Below are positions 25,801 to 39,350 of a stretch of 64,000 nt of DNA, in pieces. Origin of the DNA: Pyrocephalus nanus (Eukaryota > Chordata > Aves > Passeriformes > Tyrannidae). The position numbers were made by a program, and so were the translations under genes. The notes under the pieces were generated by a model. It had not been told where the DNA came from. It ran no database searches and saw only the letters and a program-made list of their open reading frames with translations. How positions within the stretch are numbered: position 1 is the stretch's first letter; the number at the start of each line of letters is the position of its first letter. The stretch covers positions 2,311,845 to 2,375,844 of the forward strand of contig CM076262.1 in assembly GCA_038380795.1 (NCBI GenBank), in the 5' to 3' direction.

Positions 25801-28800
25801 TACTGAAGTTGCCATATGTACATATGGACTTCTTTTTCTGAAAATATTCCTGGGATTTTATTACCATTAATCATTTCTGAGGGTGTATATAATTTATCTC
25901 ACAAGCTATCAGAATTCCCAGAGGGTAAATTACTCTAGAGGTCTCTGTGCCCTCATACTGTATCAAATTGACCTGCTTCTTGTTTGCCATTTTTGTGTAC
26001 TACATTGCTTATTTAACAAGAAACAGAATGATTGTGATTCTGAGAAGGTCCTTTGATAGTAGTTTTGACACTCTGCCTGAATAATGACCCTCATTATGGA
26101 GCCCATGACAGGCTCTGAAAGTACTGATTTATGAATACATCACAGGTTCAGCATTAGAGCTCCCCCTACTCACTCCTGATACAGGACTAGATAGAGATAC
26201 AGCCTCTTGAAATACAGTGAGAATGAGATAATTGCATGATTATGACCATTCAAATAATCTCTTTTTCTGATTTAACAGAGTACTGTCAGTTAATTTTGAT
26301 TGTTCTCCCAAGTTATTAGAAGCTTTTGACAAAATGTTTGTTAGGAAAATCTGTTTCATGTAGGGTTGGCAGCCATGTCTTAAAGGATAGTAAGGCAGAA
26401 GTTAGACAGTCTTTTTTTTGCTAGAAATGCTTTTCTATAGCAAACATTCATTAACAGTTGATATGATAATAGACTGTTAGCAGCAAGTTTAGCTAAGAGC
26501 TAGAAGTCTATGTCCTTCCTAAAACAAATTATAAGCCACTTTGTAAACACATTTTTGTGAGGATTCTTGTTGATTTATTGTTTCCTCCATAGCAGTTATT
26601 TAAATAGCTAATTTAGTTCGTTTGCTGCACTGTATAATTTTGTTCTTTGTGTGGAGGGGTTATATATAAAAGCCTGAAGGAATCACATCCCCATTAATCT
26701 TTTTACAAGTGCAATAAATAAATAAAGAGACATGGTTTCATTCTGCTAGTTAGGAGATTTTAAAATGCAGTGCTAACAAACTGATTTCTCCCTGTTCTCA
26801 TTGCTCTCCATGTCCTTCTCTTGAAGACACAGTAAATACTCTTACCTAATGGGGTAATAGTTCTTGGTAGGCAAGACTACTAAATCTATCCATGAAGATA
26901 TGTATTTGAATCCACACTTAGAAATGTTTTTTCTCCCAGATGGTCATTCTGGAATGTGTTTGTTCCCACCTACCCTGGAACATGAAGGCTGGTGTGGTGC
27001 TGAGGGTTCCCATGCTTGCACAGGACATCAGTGTGCCAGAGGAAAGAGCTTCCAGAAGTCTGAGTGAGTCTTTGCCACCTCAGGTGTAGAGTTAGGTATC
27101 AATAATTGAAACAGAGTCAGAGAGAGGTACACCAGAGTATACGTCCAGGAAGAAGAAGTAGAAGCTGTGCATCATGGGTGTGTGGTGTGTCATATGGCAG
27201 ATTGGTTGGCAAATGGAGGGGAGGTGACCTCTTCTCTGTAATCTGAAACCCTGCCTGGGGTAGCACCTGATTATTTGCATATAGGGATACTAAACCAGAA
27301 CTTGAGGGGAGGAAGTGACTAATCTGAGTGTGCTGAATTGAAAATGTAGGTCAGACCAAGACAGCTGCACTGATATTCTGAATTATCCCTAAAAGTGTAG
27401 AGGTTCAGTGGTGGTTAATGACGTTTGGATTAGTATAAACATACATGAAGATACAGAGGCTGACAGGTTTCTATGCTTGAACCTGAAATGGATGAGGCTA
27501 CCTGAACCCGAGATGCCTTCAGCTTTCCATTTTCTAAAAGGCAAAAATTGGTTGGTTCTGACAATTAGTCCATTGGAATAAACAATGATGTAGGTGCAGC
27601 ACATTATATCATGAAACTGAGTCATCCATGTTAACAGGGATATCATTTCCACCTGTGTATAGAGTACCTGGTAAGTCTGCAGTAATCTCCTACTTTCTTT
27701 TATTCTTTGGTCACTCTGTCTTTTCTAGTCATGAGAAATTCTGGAAAAGGATATTTGCCTGGAAGATGCTTTCATAGTTAATTACTAATTAAAATTCAAT
27801 TTTGATGTTCATCTGTGTCATTTATGAAGTGTCATCATTATTTGAAAAACTGTAATCAAGAAGAGCTACGGGTTTTTTGTGACTGCCCATTTCAAGTCTG
27901 TCAAATTCACAATTATTTTTTGTAAACTTAGTCTGTTTTAAGGCAGTGGATTATTATATTGTTAACTGTTTGGCCTTGTTCAGAAAGCCTAGTGATTAAA
28001 TATACTAAAACTTGTCTGGGAATTTTTTTTTTGGTAAACTTTGAATATCCCCTTCAAAGATGGCAAAGATAATTGTTGACTTTCTTGCTTCCCTGCTTCA
28101 TAAAGCTCGTACCAGAGTATTGTAGTTCTATAAAAGTATTTCAGAGCATAACAAAACCTTCTAGACTTTAATAACTATACATGACTGATCTGTCCTCTCT
28201 GGCAAGGTTAACTGTTTCTCCCAAGGAGTTAAGTGGCATATAAACTATTGTTCACACCATTTGTGCTAACAGCCTAGCATGACCTCAAATACTGTAGTGG
28301 TCATACAAGGTATCCTGTACAATACATTTATCAACAAAGGTAAAAGGACCACAGGGGCAGTGCTGACTTTAAGTGTATTAGGGATCTATAAGGATAAATG
28401 CCTAACATCACTCCACAGCAAAAAGTAATTACTGAACCATTGTTTCTATAGTGTTAGTATTTTTTCATGGTTCTTTAGAAATATAAGCTATTTAGTTCTT
28501 AGGTTGACATCTGTACTGCATTGTATTTTACACAATGCATCTAGCAATCATATAACTGAGATCATTGTATTTTTACAAGAAATCATCAACAGATATAAAG
28601 CATAGAAAGGGAACAGATTGAATTCAGTAGTTATTTTTTTAGTAGGTTTAAATTCTCTAATTAACAACAGCCTGAGCAGCAGAATTTTAGGGTTTTATTT
28701 TAAAATCTCATGCCCCATTTACAGTGTGTATAATCTTGCCTATTTATTCACTCTTATTTTTTTCCCCATCCATTAGCTTTTGGATGCAACTGACTCCCAG

Positions 28801-29230
28801 TCCTTGGACTCCCACCCACTTTGTAAGTGATTGCCCTACCTGAGAAGAAGACAAAATCCACTCAAGTAAAGAATCACCATCCTTTTACATTTTAAGATAA
28901 TTGAACTGAGGACAGGAGGAAAAAAAATTATCAAAATTCTCCATCTGGAAATAGCATTCTGGAAACCTACCTAAGGAAAGCCCTGGCATAGGATTTGTGA
29001 TCTATAAGGTATTTGAAACCAGGAATTATTCTTAGAGTCTTGAATAATGAATAATTATCGGAACAATTACTGTCACATGGCAGAGATGTTTACAAAGGTC
29101 ACAGTCCCACTTTCTTTACTTCAGGAAAAGAAAAAAGAAAAATTAAAAAAGGAACATGGCTAATAGAGTCAAATTACTCTGCTCTCTTTTAAGTTTCTGG
29201 GAAATCAAACCAACTATTACTACATAAACC
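19833..29230. other. Large AT-rich gene desert
   Basis: About 9.4 kb without a supportable gene or RNA gene. It contains poly(T) at 23573-23584 and 23841-23851 and an alternating CA/TA/TG region at 25020-25070. A fragment at 24700-24765 (with ACTGAAGTCAGCAGCACTCT) resembles a recurrent old amniote repeat. The 128-codon minus frame at 24925-24539 matches nothing I know and overlaps that fragment. Confidence 0.5.
25018..25068. repeat. Alternating purine-pyrimidine simple sequence
   Basis: CATACATACGTATGTGTATA and following ATACATATATGTGTAT form a short alternating purine-pyrimidine stretch with local palindromes. It is a degenerate CA/TA repeat that could adopt cruciform or Z-like structure. 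Confidence 0.7.
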
Positions 29231-29689
29231 TATTGGAGCAAGTCCAGAGGAGGGCCACAAAGATTCTCAGAGGGCTGGAGCACCCATGAAGACAGGCTGA
29301 GAGAATCAGGGTTGTCCAGCCTGGAGAAGAGAAGGCTCCAGTGAGACCTTAGAGCACCTTCTAGTACCTAAAGGGATCCTCCAAGAAAGCTGGAGAGGGA
29401 CTTTGTACAAGGGCATATAGTAACAGGACAAGGGGTAATGCTTTAAGGGATAAGGCTTTATGAGGGTAAGCTTAGATTAGATATTGAGAAGAAGTTCTTT
29501 ACTGTGAGAGTGGTAATGCACTGGAACAGGTTGGCTTAAGAGGTTGTAGATGCCCCATCCCTGGAAGTGTTCTAGGCAGGCAGGATAGGGCTCTGAGCAA
29601 CCTGATTGGTGGAAGGTGTCCCTGCCTTTGGCAGGAGGATTGGAACTAGATGATCTTTAGGAACCCTTCCAACCCAAACCATTCTATGA
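29231..29689 (+). mobile_element. CR1 LINE, 3' end fragment
   Basis: The copy begins ATTGGAGCAAGTCCAGAGG and includes the conserved block GGGTTGTCCAGCCTGGAGAA. It ends at GGAACCCTTCCAACCC followed by ATTCTATGA, the classic CR1 terminus. It is 5'-truncated inside the ORF2 3' part and lacks any long frame. Confidence 0.93.
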
Positions 29690-32600
29690 ATTTTGATTAA
29701 TTCTATTATTAATGGCTAAGAAAAATTTTTAAAGGTTTTTGCTACCAAATTTCCAGGAAAGACTAACACCACATTTCAGAGGGATATGTGAGAGGTTCCA
29801 AACAGACAATTATGACATAAGACCCCAAAGAGAAGCAGCAGCTGGTTTTTGCACTGAAAGTCATACGTGGAGTATGTTTTATCCATTGCAATGCTACTGT
29901 GGAGTGTTTACTAATTAACCTAAATGATCTGATCCTGCACATCTCTAAAAATACCTCAGAAGTCCTATGCATAATTTTTTGAAAATGGATGTTTTATTTA
30001 TTAGTTTTAAATGTATGGCTTGTTAATTCCACAGAGTTCCCCTCTTACTACCATTATATCACAGCTAAATAGACTTGCTGATATTTCCTTGCTGATATAT
30101 ACATACATATATATATATATATGCACAAAAGTTGTCCCATGTACCCATTTCCCCTCTTAACTGTGTAAAACAGATCTTTTCTCTCTCTCTGCACACAAAA
30201 TCTCCTCTGTCTTCTCTCAGGATTCTGCATCATGTGTCAGCTGTCCCCTTCTGGGAATGGATACAGTGGGAACAATCAACTCCCCCCAAAAAAGAAAAAA
30301 AATCCTGCTACATATTTCTGGTTGTTTTTTCATGCCAAAGAAAACATTTTGATTTTACTACATGTGTATCATAGCATTGACATCTGCCCTCAAGGTGAGG
30401 TGTCCTTTTGTTGCACTTCTGGGTATATCAAACATTTCAAATTATTGCCAGTTTCTCTCACTTAAGCAGGAACTTTCCTTTATGTTTTCTATCTAACTGA
30501 CATAATGATAATATAAGGGCCAGAATTTTAGCCAGGCCTCCCATTTTTGAGTCCACCACCTTGAAGGCATAACATAACTAATTTGGACATCGAACATCTG
30601 GAGTGCAACAGACATTGTTTGCTCTGTTCTTAATGCCAGTATGGCCACGTGCCATTATGAGAATGACATGAATTTAAACTGTCGGAAGGAGAGAGATCCA
30701 TTCTATGTTTGTACTATATTCCAGTAGTGAACATGGCATTTATTTCTTTTTTTTTTCCCCCTCCATTGCTACTTCCCTTCTACAAGCTAATGAGAAGTGT
30801 TTGCAAAATCAGAAATATATTTTGCATTACATAGTGAAAACAATCTTGTTCAGTATTATAATATATGTAGTTCCAGGCAGATGGTGATTTTGGCTACATG
30901 AGAAGAACCCCCTTACATAATGTATTTACTCACCTATATGAAAAGGGTTTTTGACTAGTGGCCTAGAACATTCCATTAGACAACATCATGCAAGGCAAAA
31001 GTAAAGTCACAGTGTACAGTGAAGGTTAATATTATCCAATATCCTTCTTAATTTGAAAACAAAACAGACTACAGAAATGCTCATATGTGATTGATCAAAG
31101 GCCAGCTGCATTAGTAATTATCAAAAGATACTGCTATGATGATGAATATATTAAAAAAACTAAAGAGAAAATCTTTATGAATCAAAATCTAGTCTTTCTC
31201 TCAGGACTACAATATTGGGCTTTTTTTAGGCATATCACAAACTATTCCCTATTCTTTTATGAATTCAAAAGCAATTGATATTAGACATTACATTCCATGG
31301 AATTACATGATCGTCACTTCTAAGTCTCATCTAAGGACCTGCCTTTCTTTTGCCTGTCCTAACATTTGAGCTTGCTGCTATGCAGAAGCTTTGTTCGATA
31401 TATGTATGATAAATTATAGAATATATTTGCTCGGCATCACAGTTAGTTCCTTATAATTTCTCCTTTTTGGCTTCTGCGTTGGCCTTTTGGTTGCCTTTGG
31501 TGCTAATTTTGCTGTTGGTTGTGAAACTGCCTCTAGGGCTGCTGTAGAGTCAGACAGTTTATGGCCTATTTTTAGTTAACAGATGCCATTGATGGAGAGC
31601 TGCTCTTACCTTAGAGAGAGGTGTGATTAAAAATCAAGGTATTGAACTTTCTAAATTTTCCCAATATGTGTCTGGAACCCCCGTAAACATCTGTTGAAGA
31701 ATCCCACAGCATTTGTTAAATAGGTGGGGAAACTCTTGTAAAAATTTTCTTTTTCTGCACCAAACATCATAAATGTTACCAAAAGATTATTTAGAAACAG
31801 ATTACACAATACTGTTTTTATCATTTATTCTCTACATAACTTTTCCCTGTGTACACATTATTGTTATTGACAGCAATTCTAAAGCCCTTTAAAAAAAGAA
31901 ATTAAATAGTGAATCAATAAAGAGTAGCTATTTACTGTAGATTATTACTTTATCATTCCCATAATTGCAATAATGGTTGCTGATGGAAATTCTATTTATG
32001 TGAATCATTTTATACTTGTTATTTATTATTATTAATGTTACCATTATTATCTTCTTACCCTTCAGTTCACAAGATGTATCTTCTCAGTGAATTTTAATTT
32101 CAATATCTTGCTATTATACTGTACATAATCCTATCAAAGACTGCCCTTCATGCAACATTTTCAGTGATATATTATCACAGAGACCATTAATGAATGAGCT
32201 TCATATCTTACTAATACTGGTTTAGATACTATTTTTATTAATTTTCTAAGTTGTAATTCTTCATACAGTACCTATGTCTGTCTTCTATTAAAGTTGTGGT
32301 TTTGATTTTAACAGGAGAATTTCAAAGGGAGGCAATAAATTTGTCTTTAAAAATATATTTCGTTTCATAGATTCTAAATAATGATATTATAATGCCTCTG
32401 CTTTTTTCTTTCAGACTTTTTTATAAATTCATATTTTTCCCTAGTTTTTTTGCAAGCTGATTCCTATTACTAAATAAAACATTTTTTTTACAAATGCTGT
32501 TTCTTATAGCATATCATAGGGATGGAAAAAATTATAACTGAAAAATTTACAGGTTTTCTTCTGTGTTGTGAAATATTGTAATGAAAGAAAGATAAATATC

Positions 32601-34129
32601 TATCAGTTTTTAAGTATATGTTACAAGTGATGAAAATGACATAAAACTACATGTTGCAAGTTTCTATTAACTGATTTTTCAGATAAATGCCAAATTTATT
32701 TATAAGGGAGAGCTATTATGACCAATTTGTGCATTTTACTGTTTCTTTACTCCTATGGGTTGCTGTTCATATTAATGGCAGAAATGCCATTACACATCCT
32801 GTGTATGATATTTAGCTCTTTAAATATTTGAGATATGATGTCTTCAATGCACTTCACCCTCAAAGTTGAAAAATAGTATTGTTTTAGAATCTCACTTTAA
32901 GGGCAAAACATCCTTACTGGCATTTTGGGACCTGATTTGACTCATCTCACACTATTGTTTAATCTTTTTAACATATATTAAAACATTGTGATGCTATAGG
33001 ATCAGCAGCCAATATTAGAAGTTCTTTAAAACTACAGTATGGATAGAAAATGTAAACAAGTCCTACAGAATTTGTGAAGAATATTAAATATACACATTGT
33101 CTGCAGTTTAAATTAATAGCTGAAGAATGGTGCATTGTTATGGTAACATAAACCTATGATATATTTAGCATAGAGGGTGCCATCCTGCCTAAACAAAACA
33201 CAGCCCTGTGACTGCTTTGTAAATATATTCATCATTAATCTTTGTGCTGAATGTATTTTATTTGCCTAATTTTTAAGTGAAACACACTGCTTCCACAAAA
33301 TTCAAAATCTGTGACCAAATAGTAATTTGCTTGTGTGGCATACTGCAGACAGGTGTATAAAACAACATTTACATAGCAACATGTAAGTGTGAAAAATCTA
33401 GAAATATACATCATTAAACAATTGTGTACAACTTATTTTACTAACGCTTTTTCCTGTGAAAAGGATGTGAATACACATGAACATGAATAATTTTTTGCCT
33501 GTTATAGCAATCTCATAGTTACATGAGATTCATTTTTTTTAACATTTGACTTTTTCCAAGGGGCATTTCTACAACCTCGCAGGTTTAAATGTTCGTATTG
33601 ATTTTTATGTCTGGATTTATTGCACATGTATAAGCATCAGAATACAGCAGCTTGTCTGATATCTTAGGCGAAGCAATGTGATTTACAAAAGCAAAAGGTT
33701 TTTACTTTATCAAACATATAAAGGAATTGGTGTACACTGATGGGCCAGTTCATCATTGTGCTTAAGCACACACCTAAATCTAAGCCTGAACAGCAACATC
33801 TTTAAAGTACATCAAGTGCCTGAGTCCTGGATGAACTGAGGCTTTGATTTGGTTTATATTATTTTGGAATCCATTTTTTTAAGTACTTAGTTTTCAATAT
33901 TTACAATTTGGTTAGGCATTTCTAATGGATTTTTTCTCCTCACAGCATACATAGCTCTACTCTTTGTGCCATAGTATGACTAATTTAGCTGAGCCTTGTA
34001 ATGCTGATAAGATACAGGCATTGCATCTTCATTAAGATAGTGACTTGGCAAAGCATTGAAATCTGTGTTTTACTTCAGGAAACTGTAGAAAATCAACTCT
34101 ATAGAAGTTAACAGGGTTAAACATTCTTA
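29690..34129. other. AT-rich desert, possibly with conserved non-coding elements
   Basis: No gene recognised. A TA-rich microsatellite lies at 30098-30122. 31800-33700 is very AT-rich, free of recognisable transposons and full of TAAT/ATTA-type words. It contains the 13-bp palindrome TGTTATGGTAACA at 33136-33148, which resembles an RFX-type site. Open frames are short and unrecognised. Confidence 0.45.
30098..30122. repeat. TA-rich microsatellite
   Basis: A short TATACATACA stretch passes into an (AT)n run ending at ATGCAC. Confidence 0.85.
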
Positions 34130-34211
34130 AAGTTAAGCATACGCTTACATGTTTTGCTGGAGTGGGGCCAAGGGTACCAGTTCAGCAAAACATTTAAGTG
34201 CATGCTTACAT
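34130..34211. mobile_element. Decayed palindromic (MITE-like) relic
   Basis: The left arm at 34130-34160 (AAGTTAAGCATACGCTTACA then TGTTTTGCTGG) is the imperfect reverse complement of the right arm starting at 34182 (TCAGCAAAACATTTAAGTGC then ATGCTTA). About 21 bp separate the arms. The words TTAAGCAT, CAGCAAAAC and the following GATGTTAATGGGATTTAAGC resemble an old palindromic repeat widespread in turtle, crocodile and bird genomes. I cannot name the family with certainty. Confidence 0.5.
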
Positions 34212-35385
34212 CCCTTTGATGTTAATGGGATTTAAGCTTGAAGATTTACATATATGCTACAGTGATTTGCTGAGCAGAGATACAGTGATTATTTGAGGTC
34301 TCAGACTGAAACACTCAACATAGACCTGTCTCTCAGTGATTTCCAGCAGATGTGGGAGAAGTCCCTACAAATGTTTGGAAACTTCTCCATTTATTTATCT
34401 ATTTTCATGTGCAAACAAGCCCTATCAGTCCAGATCCAATACATTTTCCCTGTCTTTCCTGTCTCAAATTCAGGTTGCTAATCTTATTATCTAGTTTTCT
34501 TCTCTAGTTGTTGGGGGTTCATCCTGTCCTAAAACAGTTTTTAGAGTGAGTGGAATTGATCTCCCTTTGGAGGTACCTACTTCCCTTGGTGGACTGAAAA
34601 GAGCCTAAATGAGATAGATACATGCATGTTAGACAGCTAAATTCAGTTGATGTAAATCATACCCTCAGTAACTAACCTTATCTCTGGAATCCAATTTGAG
34701 TGCTATACCTTCTTTCTTTTTTTTCTTCAGGATAGCATTTAAAATTACATTTGAAAGTCCACAAGGAGCTTCATAACAAACATTAAAGAGATTATCATCT
34801 ACTCTGAATATACAGTGCACACTCGGTCTGAATATACAGTAGTTACAGTATCTGAAACATGTTTCTGTTGGGATCCCACAGGAACAATTACCCTGGACAA
34901 TATTTACTAAATATGCCATTTTCCAGCAAAAGACTTGTTCCTTTTCTTTTTTTTTTTTTTTTAATCTAGAAGTGTTGGTCTGAGAAAAACAGCAGCTTTC
35001 TTTTCTGTGCCTATGAAGTAAAATTATAACTGTCAGAGATGAAAATACCATAATTATGTCTTCTTATAATTTATTCATTGCTTTACAGATCTAAAGCCTT
35101 CCAAGGAATGTCATGAATCCACAGAAATTTGTTGAACACAGCATTTAGCAATTTGATTTCTGATCTAGCTGACAGATTCAGATAAACACTTTCAGTAAGG
35201 GTATCCGTCAGTGAATTTGTTCCCCCTTCCACAGGTGATGGTGGGCTCTTCTGAGAGTGAGAAACAGATTTAAATTGCAACAGCAGCTTTACAGTCACTA
35301 TAAATTGGGTGAAGTTTTGCCACTTCAACAGTGGGCCCTACAGTATTCTTCAATGTAAATATTCAGAATGGCAGTGTATTTAGCA
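34212..35385. other. Intergenic DNA
   Basis: No gene recognised. A 17-nt poly(T) run lies at about 34948-34964, next to the 128-codon minus frame 35051-34665, which it helps to keep open and which matches nothing known. Confidence 0.5.
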
Positions 35386-35428
35386 ATTGAACTTGATGAT
35401 TCTTATGGGTCCATTCCAACTTAAGATG
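35386..35428 (+). mobile_element. CR1 3' terminal fragment
   Basis: GAACTTGATGATTCTTATGG followed by GTCCATTCCAACTTA matches the 3' end of the CR1 copy at 45604-45640 almost base for base. Only the last ~40 bp of the element are recognisable. The microsatellite follows directly where the CR1 terminal octamers would be. Confidence 0.75.
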
Positions 35429-35430
35429 TT

Positions 35431-35489
35431 TTAGTATTAGTATTAGTATTAGTATTAGTATTAGTATTAGTATTAGTATTAGTATTAGT
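35431..35489. repeat. (TTAGTA)9 microsatellite
   Basis: Nine perfect TTAGTA units (35431-35484) are followed by TTAGT. Read on the minus strand it encodes an Ile-Leu run, which explains the open frame there. Confidence 0.97.
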
Positions 35490-38400
35490 TTTAGCACTGC
35501 CTTTGGCAATACCTTTACTGTATCCGACCTCAAGGTGAGATCCAAGAATATCCCAAGATACTCCCAGACATTCATATCTTCTTTAATATGCTTGAGTTTT
35601 CCTTTTCCTTGCCCCTCTTTCAACCATTATTTCTCACACAAACATTAATTGGTGGGGGGAATTAATGAAGGGTGATGTTTGAGATTCTTCCTGTCATCTC
35701 TTCAATTCATAGTGTAGGAGGTTTTTTTGTTCTGATTGTATATGTTTTGCAATATTCATAATAGACTTTCTTTACTGTTAAACTCCTTCCATGAGAAAAC
35801 AGAGGAAGTAGCAGTTTCCTTCTCATTATACCAAGCCGAAAAGGAGGACTGGTGTTTCACAGGTGTGTAAGCCCATAGTCAAAATTATTTCAAGATATAG
35901 CCTGCTTTCAATATAATTTACAATCTAAAGATATAGCTTGCTGAGCCTGAGCAGATAACTGAAAAAATTAAATCTCTTAGGAAAGACACACACAAACACA
36001 TGCATGCTATACAACCAGTTCTCAGTTTGCAGAGAACAGTGATAGAGTAGCTGAGGGAATACCATAGCTCATATTTGAACCCTGGCCTGAGAAGATGGAG
36101 TTACTCAGCACGTGATAAGGAGAAGGGTCCAGCTGTTATTAACATCAAAATCACAAGATAACTTGGTCCCATAGAATGGTAATGATGATACAGAGCAGAG
36201 GTTCCTCAGGCTCAAGGGCTCTGTAATTTCTGATATGTTGTTTGCTGCCTGAAGAGCAAAGGACCACATATTCCTTTACAGCTTGATTCTGCTTCTGTTA
36301 AAGGCAACAAAAACCCTGTTGCCATAAGCAGGCCTGGGTTTTTATAACCAGAACCTTTTATATATCTGAGAGGATGGTGTTCTCTGTGTCAGTTCTGTTC
36401 AATGTGTTTTGTAACTTCATCTCTTTGCCTTCACGTTTGGCGCTGCGTGAAATTCAATTGTGCTGGATGTTTCAGTGGTGCTTTACTGATGTGGTCTTCC
36501 CCTTGAAATTAATGTCTTTATAATCACATACATTTAGAGATTAAAGAGACATTTGATGAAGTACAATGGACTAAGTTCACTTCTGGCTTTAATGTCATAT
36601 TCTTACCTTAAGTACAAATATTTTATGTTGTCTTCCCTTATGTCAGTGAATTTTAATGTGTCCATAAAATGACTTGTTCTGTGAGTTGCAAACTGATATT
36701 TGTTTTCAGTTAACTCTACTTGTATATCCCTCAGGAGCAGAATTACAGTCATGGAAGCTGATGCAGTGAATTTGGTGGTTTATGAGTAGGAAATACTTAG
36801 ATTTTGGGGCATGTGCAGCCTTTCATGTACAAAGTTCTCATTTTAATATACCTCAGGCTACTGGCTTTATGATTTACAGTTAATTAGGATTCTGATTTGG
36901 GTTGAAAATTCCAGTACCTATATGCTTTTATACATTCATTTCAGATCATGCTGGCTGAAGCAAATAACTGTGACTGTAGTCAATAAATGAATGTGTACCA
37001 CAGGGAGCAGCCCTTCCCCTGCCCTTCACTGACAACCTGTAAGAAAATCCTACTGTGTTTCCAGTTGACAGCAATATCATCCTGACATCATTTTTAGATA
37101 GCTAGAAGATTTTCTTGCCTATCATTTAAAAAAATCCCAATATAATTTTCTTACTCTTTACAAAATCTCAAGATCCCTAACGTATACCGTATTTGCTCTC
37201 CTTACATGTCATGCTCAAATTGAACTCTTTTAGATAACTGAGTTCTAATCTGCACATGGTATATGCAACTTTTATTAGCATCAGTCATCACTGAATATGT
37301 TTGTGGAAGGCTAAGTAATGTAACTTCCAAAATAGTACACTTGGAAAGAAACTAATAAATCATACAAGTCAGGAATTTAATGTTAGAACTAATAAATGGG
37401 TTTTTACGCATTGGGATTTAAAATAATGTTTGTTTATATATCAGCAAATGGGTAATTTCCTGTGATTAAACTATAGTTTTTAAAGTACCGATCTTTTAAA
37501 TACCTTTTTTTCTTTTTTTTTTAATTGACTCAACCTCCCCAAGAAAGCTTTCATGGAGCCTCTTCTCTCTTAATTTTGTAAGTTTTATTTGTTAAAGAAT
37601 CAATACCTTTTCAGTATGTAATTTATGTAGTGAAAAAAAATCCCAGCCATCTTCAAACATTAATCTCAGAACTTCTCAACAGAGTACATAATCTTGGTTT
37701 TGAAGCTGCTCCTTCAGATGCCTGGAGCTTAGACTGAGCTGGGGCCATGCAGTTTGAACTTGGTACAGCAGGGACACATCTAAGATGCAACACCAGGACA
37801 CATCTCAGAGAGCTCCCTATGCTGCTCATATGGCTGCAGAAGGAATAGGAAAGGCAGAAAAAGAAACATCTGCTGCTGGGAGATACTACTTTATGTGAGC
37901 ACTTGTCATCTCTCACATACCTTTCCCCATGGAGGTGACAGCTAGAGAGGCTTCACAGTTGAGCAAAGAAGACAACAGAGCTTTAGTTCCTTTCTGTAGT
38001 ACAGCCACCTTGCTGCCATGAGTAACTGCATTCTTGCTTATTGCTAGAACCAGGTCTTGAAAAAATTCTTGATGACAGTCAGACTTTGCAATGGCAGAGA
38101 ATTCACATTGCCAGGGAAATATTTTTGGCACAGGATACAGTAAACATATACTCTTTGATCATAACAAAACATTCTTGCTTTAGTTCTCCACTGACAATAG
38201 TAATATAATTCTATAAAAGAGGTGATGTAACTGTTACCATAGAGACAGGAGAAAACATATTTTGCAAAAGAAAAAATGGGATATGAAAGGGTCCAATAGG
38301 AATACTGACATTTCAAACACCCATCAAGGATATTTAGGAGCTTGTATCTTTATGCACTCATTTTCATCAGTGCCAATATGGATAAATGCAGCTAATATGG

Positions 38401-38744
38401 ATACTTTATGACAATGTGCCTTACTACAGAATAAGATTTCCACTTTGGTATGTAACATGACAGAAAATCAGTGCAATTCTATCCAGTTTATGGCAATTTA
38501 TGCCTGATGATAATTGTTTAGTATTAGTATGATGGCAATACATAAATTCTCCTGCCAAGATTAGGCTCCTACTGCACTATACTCCTTATAAACACGAAAG
38601 AAGAGCCCATTCGTGCCCTACAAAAATACCTGCTCAACTTGTAAATGTTTAAAAATAGAATTACTCTAATGAATAAACTAGATGTGGACATACTTTTCTG
38701 CAGAATGACAGACTTAATAGACAAGATAGGAAATATACCGAAAA
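35490..38744. other. AT-rich gene desert
   Basis: No gene or clear transposon. Three overlapping minus-strand frames between 37653 and 38316 are each under 92 codons and match nothing recognised. A poly(T) run lies near 37506-37521. Confidence 0.5.
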
Positions 38745-38830
38745 ACTAACAAGAGAACTGAAGGGGATTGCCCAGAGTCACCTGTTAAGTTAGTAACAGA
38801 GGTGGCAATGAAATTTAATACAGAATCCTT
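38745..38830 (-). mobile_element. MIR-like SINE relic (tentative)
   Basis: GATTGCCCAGAGTCACC followed by AGTAACAGAGGTGGCAATG resembles the reverse complement of the MIR core (TTGCCCAAGGTCACACAG then AGTAAGTGGCAGAG). Divergence is high, as expected for a SINE active before the split of birds and mammals. Confidence 0.5.
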
Positions 38831-39222
38831 TCCTATGTCCCCATTTGCAAATCATTCGCCAGAGTATGCCTACAAAGTCCAATAAATGAGATATACACTA
38901 ACTCTGTAAACAGCTGAATTGGAGCCTCCTCCTATGTGGAGAGACTGGTAAATTACTGCCTTTATGGAAGCCAAGAGACCTGTATCTGCTGCTTTCAAAT
39001 CAGTGTGGCTAGAAGTGTGTTGAGACAAATGTGAAAGACAGAAGCAAATGGAAGCAAAATATATTAGCAAGCTTAAGTTCCTTTTGAAAGTCAATTTAGT
39101 TTGAATAAAAGGTACTTCTGAAATAATCTGCTCTTTAATGGTAGAAAAAACCTACAATAAATCCAAAAGTAACAATGTTTAAAGCCAGAGCTTGAGCTGA
39201 GAAAAGAAAAGGAATGCAGGCA

Positions 39223-39350
39223 CTGTTTAAAGCACAAATTGGCAGTCCAGGATTTTGTCCCTGTCTTTGCCACTGACCTATTGTGTGTTAGCAAGCACGT
39301 AATTTACTCCATGTGAGGTGTTATTCTATGCATTTAAAAAAGTAAAATTG
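39223..39350 (+). mobile_element. MIR-like SINE relic (tentative)
   Basis: TGTCTTTGCCACTGACCTAT followed by TGTGTG, then CAAGCACGTAATTTACTCC, follows the order of the MIR core (CTCTGCCACTTACTAGCTGT then GCAAGTTACTTAACC). It is strongly diverged, and the boundaries are approximate. Confidence 0.45.

Noticed and set aside
26655..26680. TATATATAAAAG resembling a TATA box
   Set aside because: A lone TATA word in AT-rich DNA, with no neighbouring promoter motif, CpG or open frame.
35363..35623. Minus-strand frame with an Ile-Leu run resembling a membrane segment
   Set aside because: The run is the (TTAGTA)9 microsatellite translated. There is no other sign of a gene.
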